From positions 68,939,445 to 69,003,444 of the forward strand of contig NC_037668.1 of the NCBI RefSeq assembly GCF_003255815.1: a stretch of DNA of 64,000 bases, given 5' to 3'. A program made the translations under genes and the position numbers. Under the pieces are notes generated by a model that was given only the letters and a program-made list of their open reading frames with translations, did no database searches and was not told where the DNA came from. Origin of the DNA: Theropithecus gelada (lineage: Eukaryota > Chordata > Mammalia > Primates > Cercopithecidae). Shown here piece by piece: positions 53,990 to 64,000 of this stretch. How positions within the stretch are numbered: position 1 is the first letter of the stretch; each line of letters opens with the position of its first letter.

Positions 53990-54545
53990 TTCCAAGGGGC
54001 ATTGAAGGTCAGAGTTTTTTCTTTTTTAAAAAAATTATTATTTGAATAGTCATCCACACATTTGACAAAATGTTTACCAAGCTCCCACTATATACCAAGA
54101 AGTCAGCAATGAGCACATCAAATGGGAGGAGATAATAAATGAGTGAATTACATTCAGTGTAGTAGGTGAGATGGTCACAAAGGCTGAGGGGGAAGAAGTG
54201 GTCATGTGGAGGAGGGTGGATATTGAAATTTTAGATAGGGAGCACCTCTTTGGAAGGTGCCATTTGAGTAAAAACCCAAAGGCAGTAAGGGAGCAGGTTA
54301 TGCGGGTGTTATTTCAGGCAGAGGGGGCAGCAAACACCATACCCAGGGTGTTCAGGAACAGCGAGAAGGCCAGTGGTGGGTGGTAGGTGGTGGGAAGGGG
54401 ACAGGGCAGGAAGTGAGGTTGGTGGGTGGAGAAGGAGGAGAAGGGTTGTCGGTGGGGGTTGGGTGGGGGGGAGGTAAAGGCAGGCAGGTCACAGTGGGGA
54501 CTTTGGCTGTTGCCCTGGGCTTGGAGGCTTGTGGAGTGTTCTGAG
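53990..54545 (-). repeat. L2-type LINE, antisense
   Basis: 'CCAAGCTCCCACTATATACC', 'TTGGAAGGTGCCATTTGAGT' and 'TCAGGCAGAGGGGGCAGCAA' keep the antisense L2 order, ending in a G-rich purine tract. Confidence 0.65.
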
Positions 54546-54776
54546 TGGAGAAGAGATGAGACAGTTCCAGCCGTGGCATGTAGGACAGACCTACTGACAC
54601 TAGCCATGTGTCAGGAATCACATAATTTGTTAATAATCCTCCCAAGAAATCAGTAAGAAAGTTAATCCTGCATTGCAGCTAGTTCAGGGACTTGTTCCTG
54701 GAGAGGAGATAGGGATGGCCCAGCTGTGTCCCTGATAGAGCCAGGACTTGGTCCCCAGTCTGTCAGGCACCCAAAA
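54546..54776 (-). repeat. MIR-like remnant, antisense
   Basis: 'AGGAATCACATAATTTGTTA' and 'AGCCAGGACTTGGTCCCCAG' suggest a decayed antisense MIR. Confidence 0.5.
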
Positions 54777-54800
54777 CCCTAACCCTAACCCTAACCCTAA
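54777..54800. repeat. interstitial telomeric repeat (CCCTAA)4
   Basis: Exactly four perfect CCCTAA units, equal to (TTAGGG)4 on the minus strand, sit inside otherwise unique sequence. Confidence 0.98.
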
Positions 54801-54956
54801 AAGCCCCTGGTGTTTCCACAAGGCCACTTCACTGCCTGTTGTCAGACCTGTCCCATCCTAAATCCTTATTGAAGCAAACAAAAAGTTTCTCTGTGATTTA
54901 AGATAACCTTTGTCCTACCAAAGAGTGATTGTTGAAGACTTAACTCTTTTTAAAAA
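54801..54956. other. unassigned
   Basis: Nothing recognised. Confidence 0.4.
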
Positions 54957-55095
54957 AACTATTTAAAAAATTTTATAGAGACAGAGGTCTCACTATGTTG
55001 CCCAGACTGGTTTCAAACTCCTGGCCTCAAGCAATCCTTCTGCCTCAGCCTCCCAAAGTGCTGGGATGACAGGAGTGAGCCACTGTACCCAGCCT
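54957..55095 (-). mobile_element. Alu monomer/fragment, antisense
   Basis: From 'TTTTATAGAGACAGAGGTCT' to 'GAGCCACTGTACCCAGCC'. One old Alu monomer abuts the next Alu. Confidence 0.85.
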
Positions 55096-55384
55096 TTCTC
55101 AGAGATGAAGTCGTGCTCTGTTGCCCAGGCTGGAGTGCAGGGGTACGATCTCCGCTCACTACAACCTCCTTCTCCCAGGCTCAAGCGATCCTCCTGCCTC
55201 AGCCTCCTGAGTAGCTGGGATTACAGGTGCCTGTCACCACGCCCGGCTAATTTGTGTATTTTTAGTAGAGATGGGGTTTCACCATGTTGGTCAGGCTGGT
55301 CTCGAACTCCTGACCTCAGGTGATCTGCCCACCTCGGCCTCCCAAAGTGCTGGGATGACAAGTGTGAGCCATTGTGCCCAACCT
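55096..55384 (-). mobile_element. AluS-like, antisense
   Basis: Nearly full antisense Alu without a clear poly-T, from 'TTCTCAGAGATGAAGTCGTG' to ATTGTGCCCAACC. It lies directly behind the monomer, same orientation. Confidence 0.92.
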
Positions 55385-56413
55385 TTACTAATCTCTTACG
55401 TGTTAACTGTCACCCCACCTAGATGTTCACTTGGACTGGAGGTTGGGATAGGGGGAAGAAAAAGCTTGCTAGAATCAGGACGCCTGAGCTCTGGTTTGAA
55501 CTCTGCCACATCATTGTTGCTTCACCTTCTCAGTTTCTCTGTCTTCAAAATCCCTGCTCTGTCTGCCCTTCTCAAGGTGACAGTGAGGACCCCAAGGCAG
55601 AGGAGGGTTGGGAGAACTCTGGGAGGAGAGGGGAACCCTGGATCGCACCTTCCTCCTCTACCAGGCTGCAGTGGGGGCTGAGTGCCCCTAGGTGGTGCAG
55701 TTTTCCCAGACTGAGCTCCCAGCAGCTGCTGCCAAAGGGGGCTGGAAGATCTGGGGGAGACAGAGAGGCAAAGTGGAAGTTTGAGGTAAAAGCCTGCACT
55801 GAGGATTCCTGCTGTTCCTCCGATGGGCACTGTGCGGATTAGTGATGCCGGGCCCTCTGGCTGCCCTGGCCACCAGATCCTGCTGTGGGGTGCTGGCTGC
55901 AGTCCCTGGAGTTGTGGTATGAAGGCCAGGGGTGTATACAGTATAGCGCCCACTCTTTCACAGATGAGGAAGTGGAAGGTTAGACAGTGGGGGGCTTGCC
56001 CGGTCATCGTCAGGGCAGGAATAGCTGCTGTGGAGCTGGGCTGTCTGCGGAGAAGTTGCTCCCTGGCAGGACTCTGCAGACAGTATGTAGTGCCACGGCT
56101 TTGATTTTGGTCAATTTCTCCTAGCTGGTGGCCCAACCCCCTCCGGCATCTCCTTTTGGGCTTGCCCTCCTTCCTGCTCCGTGGACACTCTCAGGAAAGG
56201 CCAAGGGAGCAATCATTTGCTTCTCATATGAAGAGCTGTGTCCCGGGGCAGTGGAAAAACACAGGGCAAGGGTGAGGAGACGTAGGTGTTTGGCAGCTCT
56301 GTCGCCACCTAGGGCTCATGGCTCTTCTCTCCCTGGCCTTGCTTCCCTTATCTGTAAAGTGGGGTGGGCAGGAAAGAGAACGTTGGAGAAGGGGAGGGCT
56401 GGGCTGGATAGCA
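55385..56413. other. GC-moderate non-coding stretch, MIR-like remnants
   Basis: MIR-like phrases at 55470-55560 (sense) and 55955-56030 (antisense, 'TCACAGATGAGGAAGTGGAA'). A 204-codon minus-strand frame (56136-55522) has no domain, low-complexity content and no splice or promoter support, so I do not call it a gene. Confidence 0.5.
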
Positions 56414-56426
56414 CCAAGGTCACTTT

Positions 56427-56720
56427 TTTTTTTTTTTTTGAGACGGAGTCTCGCTCTGTCGCCCAGGCTGGAGTGCAGTGGCACGATCTCGGCTCACTAC
56501 AAGCTCTGCTTCCTGGGTTCACACCATTCTCCTGCCTCAGCCTCCCAAGTAGCTGGGACCATAGGCGCCCGCCACCGGGCCCGGCTAATTTATTTGTATT
56601 TTTAGTAGAGACGGGTTTCACCGTTTTAGGCAGGATGGTCTCGATCTTCTGACTTCGTGATCCGCCCACCTCGGCCTCCCAAAGTGCTGGGATTACAGGC
56701 GTGAGCCACCATACCTGGCC
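56427..56720 (-). mobile_element. AluY/S-like, antisense
   Basis: Full antisense Alu with many intact CpGs. Target duplication CCAAGGTCACTTT (56414-56426) and CCAAAGTCACTTT (56721-56733), one mismatch. Confidence 0.95.
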
Positions 56721-56733
56721 CCAAAGTCACTTT

Positions 56734-57800
56734 CTAGCGTGGACATTCTGAGTTGCACTTGAAGCTTCCCTTCTGTCCATCAGGGGAACAGGTTGAGGAA
56801 GGAAAGACTTCAGTTCCCTCATTAAAAAACACATACGAGGGAGTAGACGAGATGATGTGTCATTCTGGCTCTGACACCCGGCTCGGCAAAACTGAGAGGC
56901 AGTCATCAAGGCCAGAACCAGCCCCTCGGAGCTGCCCGCACTTGATGGCCCCAGTCCTGGGAGATGCAGACCTGCTTCCCTCGAGGTGGACTGGCAGGCC
57001 CCCCAGCGAGACCGGCCTCCTTCTGAGCTGGCTCCTGAGCCACTGCAGAAGTTCTTCCTCTCCCCTGTAGAGCTGAAACTCATCTGCACATCCAAAGGGT
57101 GTTCCTTCCCAGGCTTCATTACTAACTGGCTGCCTCCCTGGCCAGTCAAGCCTCTCGGGGACCTTGGGCTCTTTCCAAAATCAAATCCTCCTTCAAAGGA
57201 AGTGAGAGATTGGTCACCATGGAGGAAATTCAGAGAATGACAGCTGGGGAAAGGATTGAGGGGAAGGGGAGAGAACACCCACTTATTGTCAGCCAGCCAT
57301 GTGCTAGGCACTGCGCAGTCCCCTTCCTGTATATTAACTTAGTTCATCCCATCAACCAGAAATTTATTATGATCATCCCCTGTTTGCAGATAAAGAACCA
57401 CTGAGGATGTGGGTTATTCTTCCTACAGTTGCACAGCTTGTGAACAGTAGAGCTGGGGTTCCAGCCAGGTCTCTGACTCTGCAGCTTACCCTCGTCCTGC
57501 TTGAACACACCGAGGAAGACAGGAATAACAGGACATGGGTCAGGAGGCTTGGCTTCTGCTCCAGCTTTGCAGTTGAAGGATTAGGTGACAGCTAACACTT
57601 GATAGTATTTTATGGTTTCAAAGTGATAACCATGTAATATTTTAATTGATTCTAAACCCATTTTATAGATGAGGAAACTGAGACTCACAGATCTGGTGAC
57701 TTCCTAACTGTGGCAAACTACTAGCTACACAGTAGCTGGGCTGCCTTCGAACCAGGTCTTTTGACCTCAGAGTCTGTGCAGCTCACAAATAAAGCTGATT
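56734..57800. other. unassigned, with two antisense MIR remnants
   Basis: Antisense MIR at 57270-57480 ('GTGCTAGGCACTGCGCAGTC') and 57600-57790 ('TATAGATGAGGAAACTGAGA'). A 194-codon minus-strand frame (57311-56727) shows no known domain. It is open on one strand only and could be checked for conservation. Confidence 0.5.
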
Positions 57801-58929
57801 CTTTGACAAGTTAAGCCTCTTCTCTTGGATTCATTTTTCCAGTCTGTGAAAATGAGGGATTGGATTAGATTAGTAGGCAATCACTAGTTCCCAGGCCCTT
57901 TTATTTAAAGAAAAAAAGAGAACCCATAGAGTATGGCAACTTAAAATTTTGCCAAGTATGAACACTTTAAAAAAAAAAAAAGAACATTTTATCTTCAAAA
58001 AGCTAGGGGGATATTATCTCAGTGTAGTGGAGAGAAAAAAAAAATAGTAACCAAGAATACAATTCCTCTTAGGAATTAAGTGAGCTGTGTTTAGCATAAC
58101 ACTTTGATGAGCCATTGTGGTTGTACCAAACTGCTCTCTGGGTCTGGCCAGAGCGGGCCAGAAGGGAAATGGAACTAGAATAATTCTCTGCAAAAGAATT
58201 GATTTGCAGTGGGGATTTGGAAGGCTGAGCAAGCTGGTGACATGAAGAGGAGATGCTGAAAGAAAGTCCAGATCCAGGGCAGGGATGAGAGTCCCAGGGA
58301 TGAGCAGCAAATGTTCTTCAGGTGGGAGGCAGAGAATAGCAAAGGGCCCCAGGGAGAGGAAGGTCTGGTATTCCATTTCCACCAGGAGGTGTCTGCTTTC
58401 CTGGTGTCAGTCAACCTGTGGATACTCTGGCTCTCTTGTCAAAGTGCCCTTGCACAGTGAGGAGCTCAGTGAATGCGACCTTGGCAGTGCAAGTTTAGGG
58501 GGCCCTTGATTAGGAATCATCCAGATCTGGCAGACCCGAGTTTGAGGCCCATCTCCATCATTTGGGAGTTCTATGAGCTCTTTAATCTTCAGGTTCCTTC
58601 TCTGAAATGGATATAACACTCCGCACCTAGAAGGTTGATATAAGGAATAAGTGGGACCATGGACTTAGTACTTGGTGCTCAAGCCTTCAGTAAACAGCTA
58701 CTTAGCTGCCTGTTACTATTAATCATGGTTATTTGGATATTCACAATTTTACTTACTGTGGCAAGCTTGTAGGAGGTTTTTGTTCTGTTTGGGAAGCGGG
58801 GTGGCTTTTGCTGCTGTTAAATTCAGTGCAGGATCAGGCAGGAGTATCATCTGGAAGGGGAGGGAGATGGGTGGGGTATTAAACTCATCACCCACCCCGC
58901 CAACACCAACCGTAGCCCTTTCTGTGTCT
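57801..58929. other. non-coding, MIR-like remnant at 58510-58720
   Basis: 'TTTAATCTTCAGGTTCCTTC' and 'GGTTGATATAAGGAATAAGT' are MIR-like, sense. Nothing else firm. Confidence 0.45.
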
Positions 58930-60329
58930 TCAAGGCTGAGCGCTGTCTACATCTGAGACTCTGCTCCCTTGGAAATGACAGCATATCCTTCCAGGGCTAA
59001 GCTCAGAGGGCAGGGCTCCTGCCAAGGACAAGCTGAGGGCCAGTGGGGTGGGGGGAGACACAGGGAAGAGGAGGAGGAGTGAGTAGGATGACGCGTGAAG
59101 AGAAAGGAAAAGTGTTTCCAGGAACAGAGAATCACTCACAGAGGCAGAAGGAGGTGCGTGTGTGCATGCACATATTTGCACGCACATAAATATGTAATCA
59201 CAAGCATGCATCAGGTAGCAGGTGCATGCGGTGTGTATGTGTAGGTGTGACTGTGTGTGACTGAGGGTGCAAGCCCATCCATGTATAAGCATGTCAGTGT
59301 GTGACTCTGCCTGTAAGTGGTTGGCTCTGTGTGTGTGTTTTTGAGAAGTTCATATGCACATGTACCTCAGGTAAGCTTGGGCATGCTGGGCTGGAGTGTG
59401 GGGTTCACTCTGTGGCTCTCTGAGTGACCGTGAGAGGAGGCTTCTGTCCTGTGAAAGTATCTTAGCAGCACTCAGGGTGTATGTGTGCCCCTAATGCACT
59501 TGGGATGCCTAAAAGCAGGGACCTTCTGCAGCTTCTTTGGGAAGACCCGGACCCCTCACCCCACCCAACAGCAGACTGTGTCTCCCTTCCTGGTGCATAC
59601 CAGCCCTACCAGCCCCACCACTGACACCTCCTGCTGGCTGCCTGCCTGGACAGTGGGGTGGGGAGGAGAAAGGGAGGAATGGGAGGAGGGAGAGGAGTGA
59701 CCGGCCTCCTAGCTCCAACCCTTGGTGCTGCCAGGGAAACGTCCTCCTCCCACCCCCCATCCCCCAATCACCGTGATTCCTGCTGTGAGGGAGAGAGGAA
59801 CCCTCTGTTTCCATGGCAACATAGCAGCCCTGCTTCTCAGCCTGAGCCCAGGCTCCTCTGAGCCATGGAAGGAGTGGGAAGAAAGCCCCTCCTCAGGCTT
59901 TTGAGCCCCCACCAAGTGCCCTCACCTGTATACTCCCTCCCCCCACCCCAAATATCCCCCACGCTCCTCTAATATTCATGACCCTGCTGGGACTCCTGAG
60001 CGCACACCCACCACTGCCTCCACTCCCAGGGTCTGGGGACCTGTCTTGTCCGCAGGAAGGACCACATGTGAGTTTGAGCCCTGGAGAGTGGCAGGATGGA
60101 GCTGAATTCCAGTCTTCACCTGTAAAATGGTACTAACATTACTACCTCTCAGGGTTCTTGTGAAAGGCAAATAAGATGGTGCTGTGGAGTTGCTTTGTAA
60201 ATTCAGAGTACGGGATGGGTGGGTGTGTCATGCCACTGATGAAATGTAAATGGACTCTGCTTCTTTGAAGGGGCAATCCTCCCACATGACTTCACTTCCG
60301 GTTCTCTCTCTCATAGAAATACACATGTG
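58930..60329. promoter_or_regulatory. GC-rich non-coding stretch with RFX X-box-like palindrome
   Basis: A mixed (TG)n-rich stretch at 59155-59345 is followed by C- and G-rich DNA at 59500-60000. GTTTCCATGGCAAC at 59807-59820 matches the RFX X-box palindrome (GTTGCCATGGCAAC) at 13 of 14 positions. A MIR-like remnant lies at 60090-60200. No promoter or exon is supported, so an enhancer is only possible. Confidence 0.35.
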
Positions 60330-60722
60330 CTCAGAGAGGCACACATGGGATTGTTTGTTGCAGGCTGCCCTGTAATAGTGAAACTTGGAAACAACCCCAA
60401 TGCCCACCAATAGAGAAGCAGTTAAATGAGTCATTGTGCATCCATAGACCGACAGCTCTTAAAAAGGGCGTCTATGTGTGCTGATAGGGCACATGCACTA
60501 AGACATGTTGCTAAGTGAAAAAAATCAAGTTGAAGAATGGATACAATATGATCCTATCTATTAGGCATGGTTTTCAGCATGTGAGTGCATGTATGGTCAG
60601 GCTAGACTGTTGACAGTGGGAATGGGACTGGGGAGCAAGGCAGTGAAGGGGAACTTTTATTTTTTTTCTTCTATGTATCTCTCATCTGCTTGCCTGTATA
60701 GCAAATGTAATTGAAAAGTTCT
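60330..60722 (+). mobile_element. old L1/HAL1-like fragment, sense
   Basis: 'GTGAAACTTGGAAACAACCC' then 'AATGCCCACCAATAGAGAAG' and 'ATACAATATGATCCTATCTA' are typical of the 3' part of old sense L1/HAL1. Confidence 0.7.
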
Positions 60723-61019
60723 GGCCAGGCGTGGTGGCTCACACTTGTAATCCCAGCGCTTTGTGATGCTGAGGCAGGTGGATCATTTGAGGCCAGGGGT
60801 TCAAGAGCAGCCTGGCCAACATGGCAAATACCCATCTCTACTAAAAGTATAAAAATTAGCCGGGCGTGGTGGCACACACCTGTAGTCCCGGCTACTCGTG
60901 AGGTTGAGGCATGAGAATCTCTTGAGCTGGAGAAGCAGAGGTTGCAGTGAACTGAGATAGTGCCATTGCACTCCAGCCTGGACGACAGAGTGAGACTTTA
61001 TAAAAATAAACAAACAGAC
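60723..61019 (+). mobile_element. AluS/J-like, sense
   Basis: Full Alu with a (AAAC)n-type tail. Flanking match AAAAGTTCT / AAAACTTCT at 60714-60722 and 61020-61028. Confidence 0.93.
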
Positions 61020-61829
61020 AAAACTTCTGTGTCACTATTGTTATAGTTGATGAGAGAAAACATACAGGAGACAATCGGAGAACAGGGCAGAGAGTATAGA
61101 ATCTAGTACCAGAAAAGCTTGGAGGAGAGAGGGAGAGTCAGGAGGGCTTCCAGGAGGAGGAGGAAGGTAAGCTGGATCTCAGAAGATGAAGAGAAGTCAG
61201 AGACTTGAAGCAGAGAGGAGAGCAGTCCAAACGCAAGTGAAAACTCGGAAGTGAGGAAGTACGCTCCAGGCAGGGAAGTCCTGAGGTAGGAGAAAGAGCA
61301 GAGGTCTTGGCATCAGATGTCTAGGGGCTGATTCCCATCTTGGCCACATCCTGAAGCTACAGTGCTAGGTAAATCACTTGCATTGTCAGTGTCCTCATCT
61401 GGAAATGGGATAATAGTGGGTATCTCACTAGATGGTGGTGAAGATTGATTGATGTCAGGGTAGAGGAAACTAAGGTATCATACAGATGTGAATTCATTGC
61501 TGTCGGTTTCTCCCAGGGGACAATGAGACATAGACTTGACCACAGTCTACCTATTTGCCAATGCTTGGTGAACACTAGTCAACCCTTTACCAGCCTGGTC
61601 AGGTTCAGGCCCACACTCAAGGTACTAGGAGACACAGAGCCAGCATGGATTCTTCAGCAGCAGAGGGAAGAGAAGATCTAAAAGTGACAAAAACCCTTGA
61701 TTAGGACCCACATTATGCCAATCATGAGCTAGGTATTTTAATGTATTTATTTGGTCTTCTCAGGAATTTTATGAGATGAGTGTGCCTATTTTTCAGGTAA
61801 GGAAAAAATTCTGAGAAATTCATTCATTC
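61020..61829. other. L2-like and MIR-like remnants, non-coding
   Basis: 61080-61290 is purine-rich and L2-like antisense. 61295-61460 has sense MIR text ('CATTGTCAGTGTCCTCATCT'). 61730-61815 has antisense MIR text. No gene. Confidence 0.45.
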
Positions 61830-62050
61830 ACTCGTTCATTCAGCAAATACTCATTGAACAGCTTCCATGTGGACACCATTCTGGTTGTTGAGTGAAGGAA
61901 AAGTCCCTGCCCCCATGCAGTGTACAGCCAGCCTGACAGGAGAGATAGACAATGAAACTAACAAATCTTTGGGGTTATGACAGGTGATAAGGAGTGCTAT
62001 ATGGAAACAAAGCTGAGTAAGGAGATCAAGAGCATGAGGAGGTGGTAGGA
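61830..62050 (-). repeat. L2 3' end, antisense (part 1)
   Basis: Starts with the ATTCATTCACTCGTTCATTC tail, then 'AATACTCATTGAACAGCTTC' and 'GTCCCTGCCCCCATGCAGTG'. It is split by the Alu at 62064. Confidence 0.8.
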
Positions 62051-62063
62051 CAGGTCACTCTGA

Positions 62064-62430
62064 ATTTTTTTTTTTTTTTTTTTTGAGATGAAGTTTTGCT
62101 CTTGTTGCCCAGGCTGGAGTGCAGTGGTGTGATCTCGGCTCACTGAAACCTCCACCTCCTGGGTTCAAGCAATTCTTCTGCCTCAGCCTCCCTAGTAGCT
62201 GGGACTACAGGTGCCCACCACCATACCCAGCTAATTTTTATATTTTTAGTAAAGACGGGGTTTCGCCATGTTGGGCAGGTTGGTCTCAAATTCCAGGCCT
62301 CAGGTGATTTGAGGCCAGGAATTTGAGATCAGTCTGGCCAACATGGCAAAACCCAGTCTCTACTAAAAATATAAAACTTAGCTGGCCTCCCAAAGTGCTG
62401 GGATTACAGGCATGAGCTACCATGCCTGGC
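62064..62430 (-). mobile_element. Alu, antisense, with 75-bp internal fold-back
   Basis: Intact ends and a perfect 13-bp target duplication CAGGTCACTCTGA at 62051-62063 and 62431-62443. Inside, 62227-62301 is repeated in inverted orientation at 62311-62385, replacing part of the left monomer. Confidence 0.93.
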
Positions 62431-62443
62431 CAGGTCACTCTGA

Positions 62444-63055
62444 CTTTTAAGCAGGGAACTGAATGAAGCCCATGTAGACCATCCTGAGCAGAGGCATAGT
62501 CTGTGCAAAGGCCCTGGGGTGGGGGTAGGGGTCATGCTTGCTGTAAGCGGGGCTGGGTTGAGGAAGGAAAGAAGACAGGTGTGGTAAGAGAGTAGCTGAG
62601 GCTGGAGAGAAGTGAAGGATATGGACGTGTATATTATATGGGACTTTGGAGGTCAAAGCTAAGACTGTGGATTTAATTCTAAATGGGTTGAGAAGTCGTT
62701 CGTGGGATTTCACCAGAGGTGTGACACCATCTCAGAGTTAGGTTTTAAAACAATCACTCTGGCCATGGAGTGCAGATAAGACTGTAGAGAGCATGCCTGG
62801 GAGCTGAGGGGTTAATTAGGAAGCTGCTGTACACGTCCAGGTGAGAAGAGAAAGACAGAGCACAGTGGCAGCGTGGAGGTGGTAAACGGCAGTCAGCTTT
62901 GAAATATATTTCAAAAACAGAAGCAACAGGGTTTCCTATTGGATTGAATGTGGACTATGAGCTAAAGGGAGGAGTAAAGCATGACTCCACGACTTTGGTC
63001 ATGAGCAACTGGGTAAATGTCGGTGCCATTTACTGAGATGGGGAAGATGGTGGAG
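62444..63055 (-). repeat. L2, antisense (part 2)
   Basis: 'GCAAAGGCCCTGGGGTGGGG', 'AAAACAATCACTCTGGCCAT' and 'GAATGTGGACTATGAGCTAA' continue the antisense L2 in the expected order. Confidence 0.75.
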
Positions 63056-63479
63056 GAGCAGGTTTGGGGACAATTAGGATTCACTTTGATTTTGAGATGG
63101 CTTTAGACATCTAAATGGAGATGTTAGGTGGGCAGCTGGATGTATGTGATGGAAATTCAGGGGAGATGTCAGGACTGGAGCTATAAATTGGGACATTGTC
63201 AGCATATAAATGTTGTGGAAAACCATGGGATAGGATGATATCGCCCAGGGAGAGCGTGCAGCTGGAGGACAGAAGAGGCTCCTAGGTGCTTTGGCCTTTG
63301 TAGGTCTGGAAGATGTATCCTCTCAGGAGACTTGTCTGGCATCTCCCTGGGAAAGATGCTCTCTTCTATCCAGGCAGGGAAGCCTGTGCAGGGCAGGGGT
63401 TCTCAGAAGCACTAAGGGTTATGGAAACATAGATTGCTAATCCCAGCCCCATGGTTCTGGGGAGACAACACTTTGAGGA
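63056..63479. other. unassigned
   Basis: Nothing firmly recognised beyond possible L2 continuation. Confidence 0.4.
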
Positions 63480-63720
63480 TGACTGGTCCAGGGGGAGAAA
63501 GACTTGCAGCGAGACCATAGATTCTGGAGCCAGGTAGAACCGGTTTCCAAACCAGGCTGTCCCACCAACTTGCTATGTGATCTTGGGCGAGAGTGTCTGT
63601 CCCTGAGCCTCAGTGTCCTTTTCTGTAAAATGGGAACAACACCACCAATTGCTTAGGGTTTTCATGGTCAAACAAATTAGCATGTTTTCAGCTTTTAGGA
63701 ACAGTGCCTAGACAGGCAGG
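63480..63720 (+). repeat. MIR, sense
   Basis: 'CATAGATTCTGGAGCCAGGT', 'TATGTGATCTTGGGCGAGAG' and 'TTTTCTGTAAAATGGGAACA' give nearly the whole MIR from head to core. Confidence 0.85.
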
Positions 63721-64000
63721 GATTGGGAAATGTCCCATCTATCCCCGAAGAAGCCCTGGGGCAGGCAGGAGTGAGTGGTTTCTGTCCTCTCAGATGGCGC
63801 TAGGTTGTCAGCTGGAAACCTGGCAGGGGCAGCTGGGCAGACAGATGTCCCTGTTTTGATGCCTTGTCTCAGGATGCCCCTGAGACTTAAGTCTGGGAGG
63901 GAAGTAATGTCCGGCAAGGCTGCCTCACCCCTGGGCTCCCGCTGTTCCCCGAGCCCTTCTGCTGCCCACTCTGTCTCTGCCTCCATGTTCCACCACAGGA
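63721..64000. other. window edge, possible coding or regulatory DNA, unresolved
   Basis: A 93-codon minus-strand frame (63986-63708) opens with an ATG near the window end, without a recognisable domain. The last bases CATGTTCCACCACAG could be a plus-strand splice acceptor but lack a good pyrimidine tract. Confidence 0.25.

Noticed and set aside
55522..56136. 204-codon minus-strand frame
   Set aside because: Runs through unique and MIR-derived DNA with no domain, promoter or splice context. Long single frames in moderately GC-rich DNA are expected by chance.
56727..57311. 194-codon minus-strand frame, partly mirrored by plus-strand frames
   Set aside because: No domain or splice support. It starts next to an Alu and has low-complexity Ser/Gly-rich composition. 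Conservation testing could revive it.
63958..64000. Plus-strand splice acceptor at the window end
   Set aside because: CCACCACAG has the AG but only a weak pyrimidine tract, and the exon would lie outside the window, so it cannot be tested.
1..64000. A novel defence, biosynthetic or CRISPR-type system
   Set aside because: The window is repeat-dense vertebrate DNA with no operon-like gene order, no direct-repeat/spacer array and no intact enzyme gene apart from decayed L1 ORF2 fragments.

Overview
This window reads as ordinary primate, almost certainly human, chromosomal DNA. The evidence is many Alu elements of J, S and Y type, primate-type L1 elements, MaLR and ERV LTRs, MER2, MER20 and Tigger DNA transposons, decayed MIR and L2 elements, and one CpG island. 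There is no prokaryotic gene structure, no CRISPR array and no long intact reading frame outside L1. I cannot name the chromosome or the gene from sequence alone.

Layout. 1-18.4 kb is AT-rich. It carries a MaLR proviral remnant (1.4-3.5 kb), an L1 3' fragment with an apparent 3' transduction (6.7-7.25 kb), a cleanly bounded solo LTR (7.9-8.4 kb), many Alus, a MER2 element and old L2/MIR material. A CpG island at about 18.4-19.65 kb holds the one credible gene signal: a minus-strand first exon ending at 19204 with a strong splice donor and a six-codon upstream ORF in a YY1-like ATG context. If this is right, 1-19.2 kb is intron 1 or later of that gene, and DNA to the right of the island is upstream of it. 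19.65-28.7 kb holds MIR, MaLR, L2 and Alu copies and a Tigger transposon bounded by TA dinucleotides.

28.7-38.8 kb is one long antisense L1 with an expanded, tandemly repeated 5' UTR. It is split by a younger 5'-truncated L1 (30141-32661, target duplication visible) and by an Alu. 38.8-64 kb is intergenic or intronic, with Alus, L2, MIR, MER20 and LTR fragments, a perfect four-unit telomere-type repeat, a strong 15-bp hairpin, an RFX X-box-like palindrome and two Alus with internal inverted duplications.

No undescribed enzymatic or defence system is visible. The most unusual items are structural: the L1 3' transduction, the 75-bp fold-back Alu, the quasi-palindromic Alu, the L1 5' UTR monomers and inverted MaLR fragments that differ by transitions. 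Repeat family names come from recalled consensus patterns, not a database search. Subfamily names are left out unless the pattern was distinctive.
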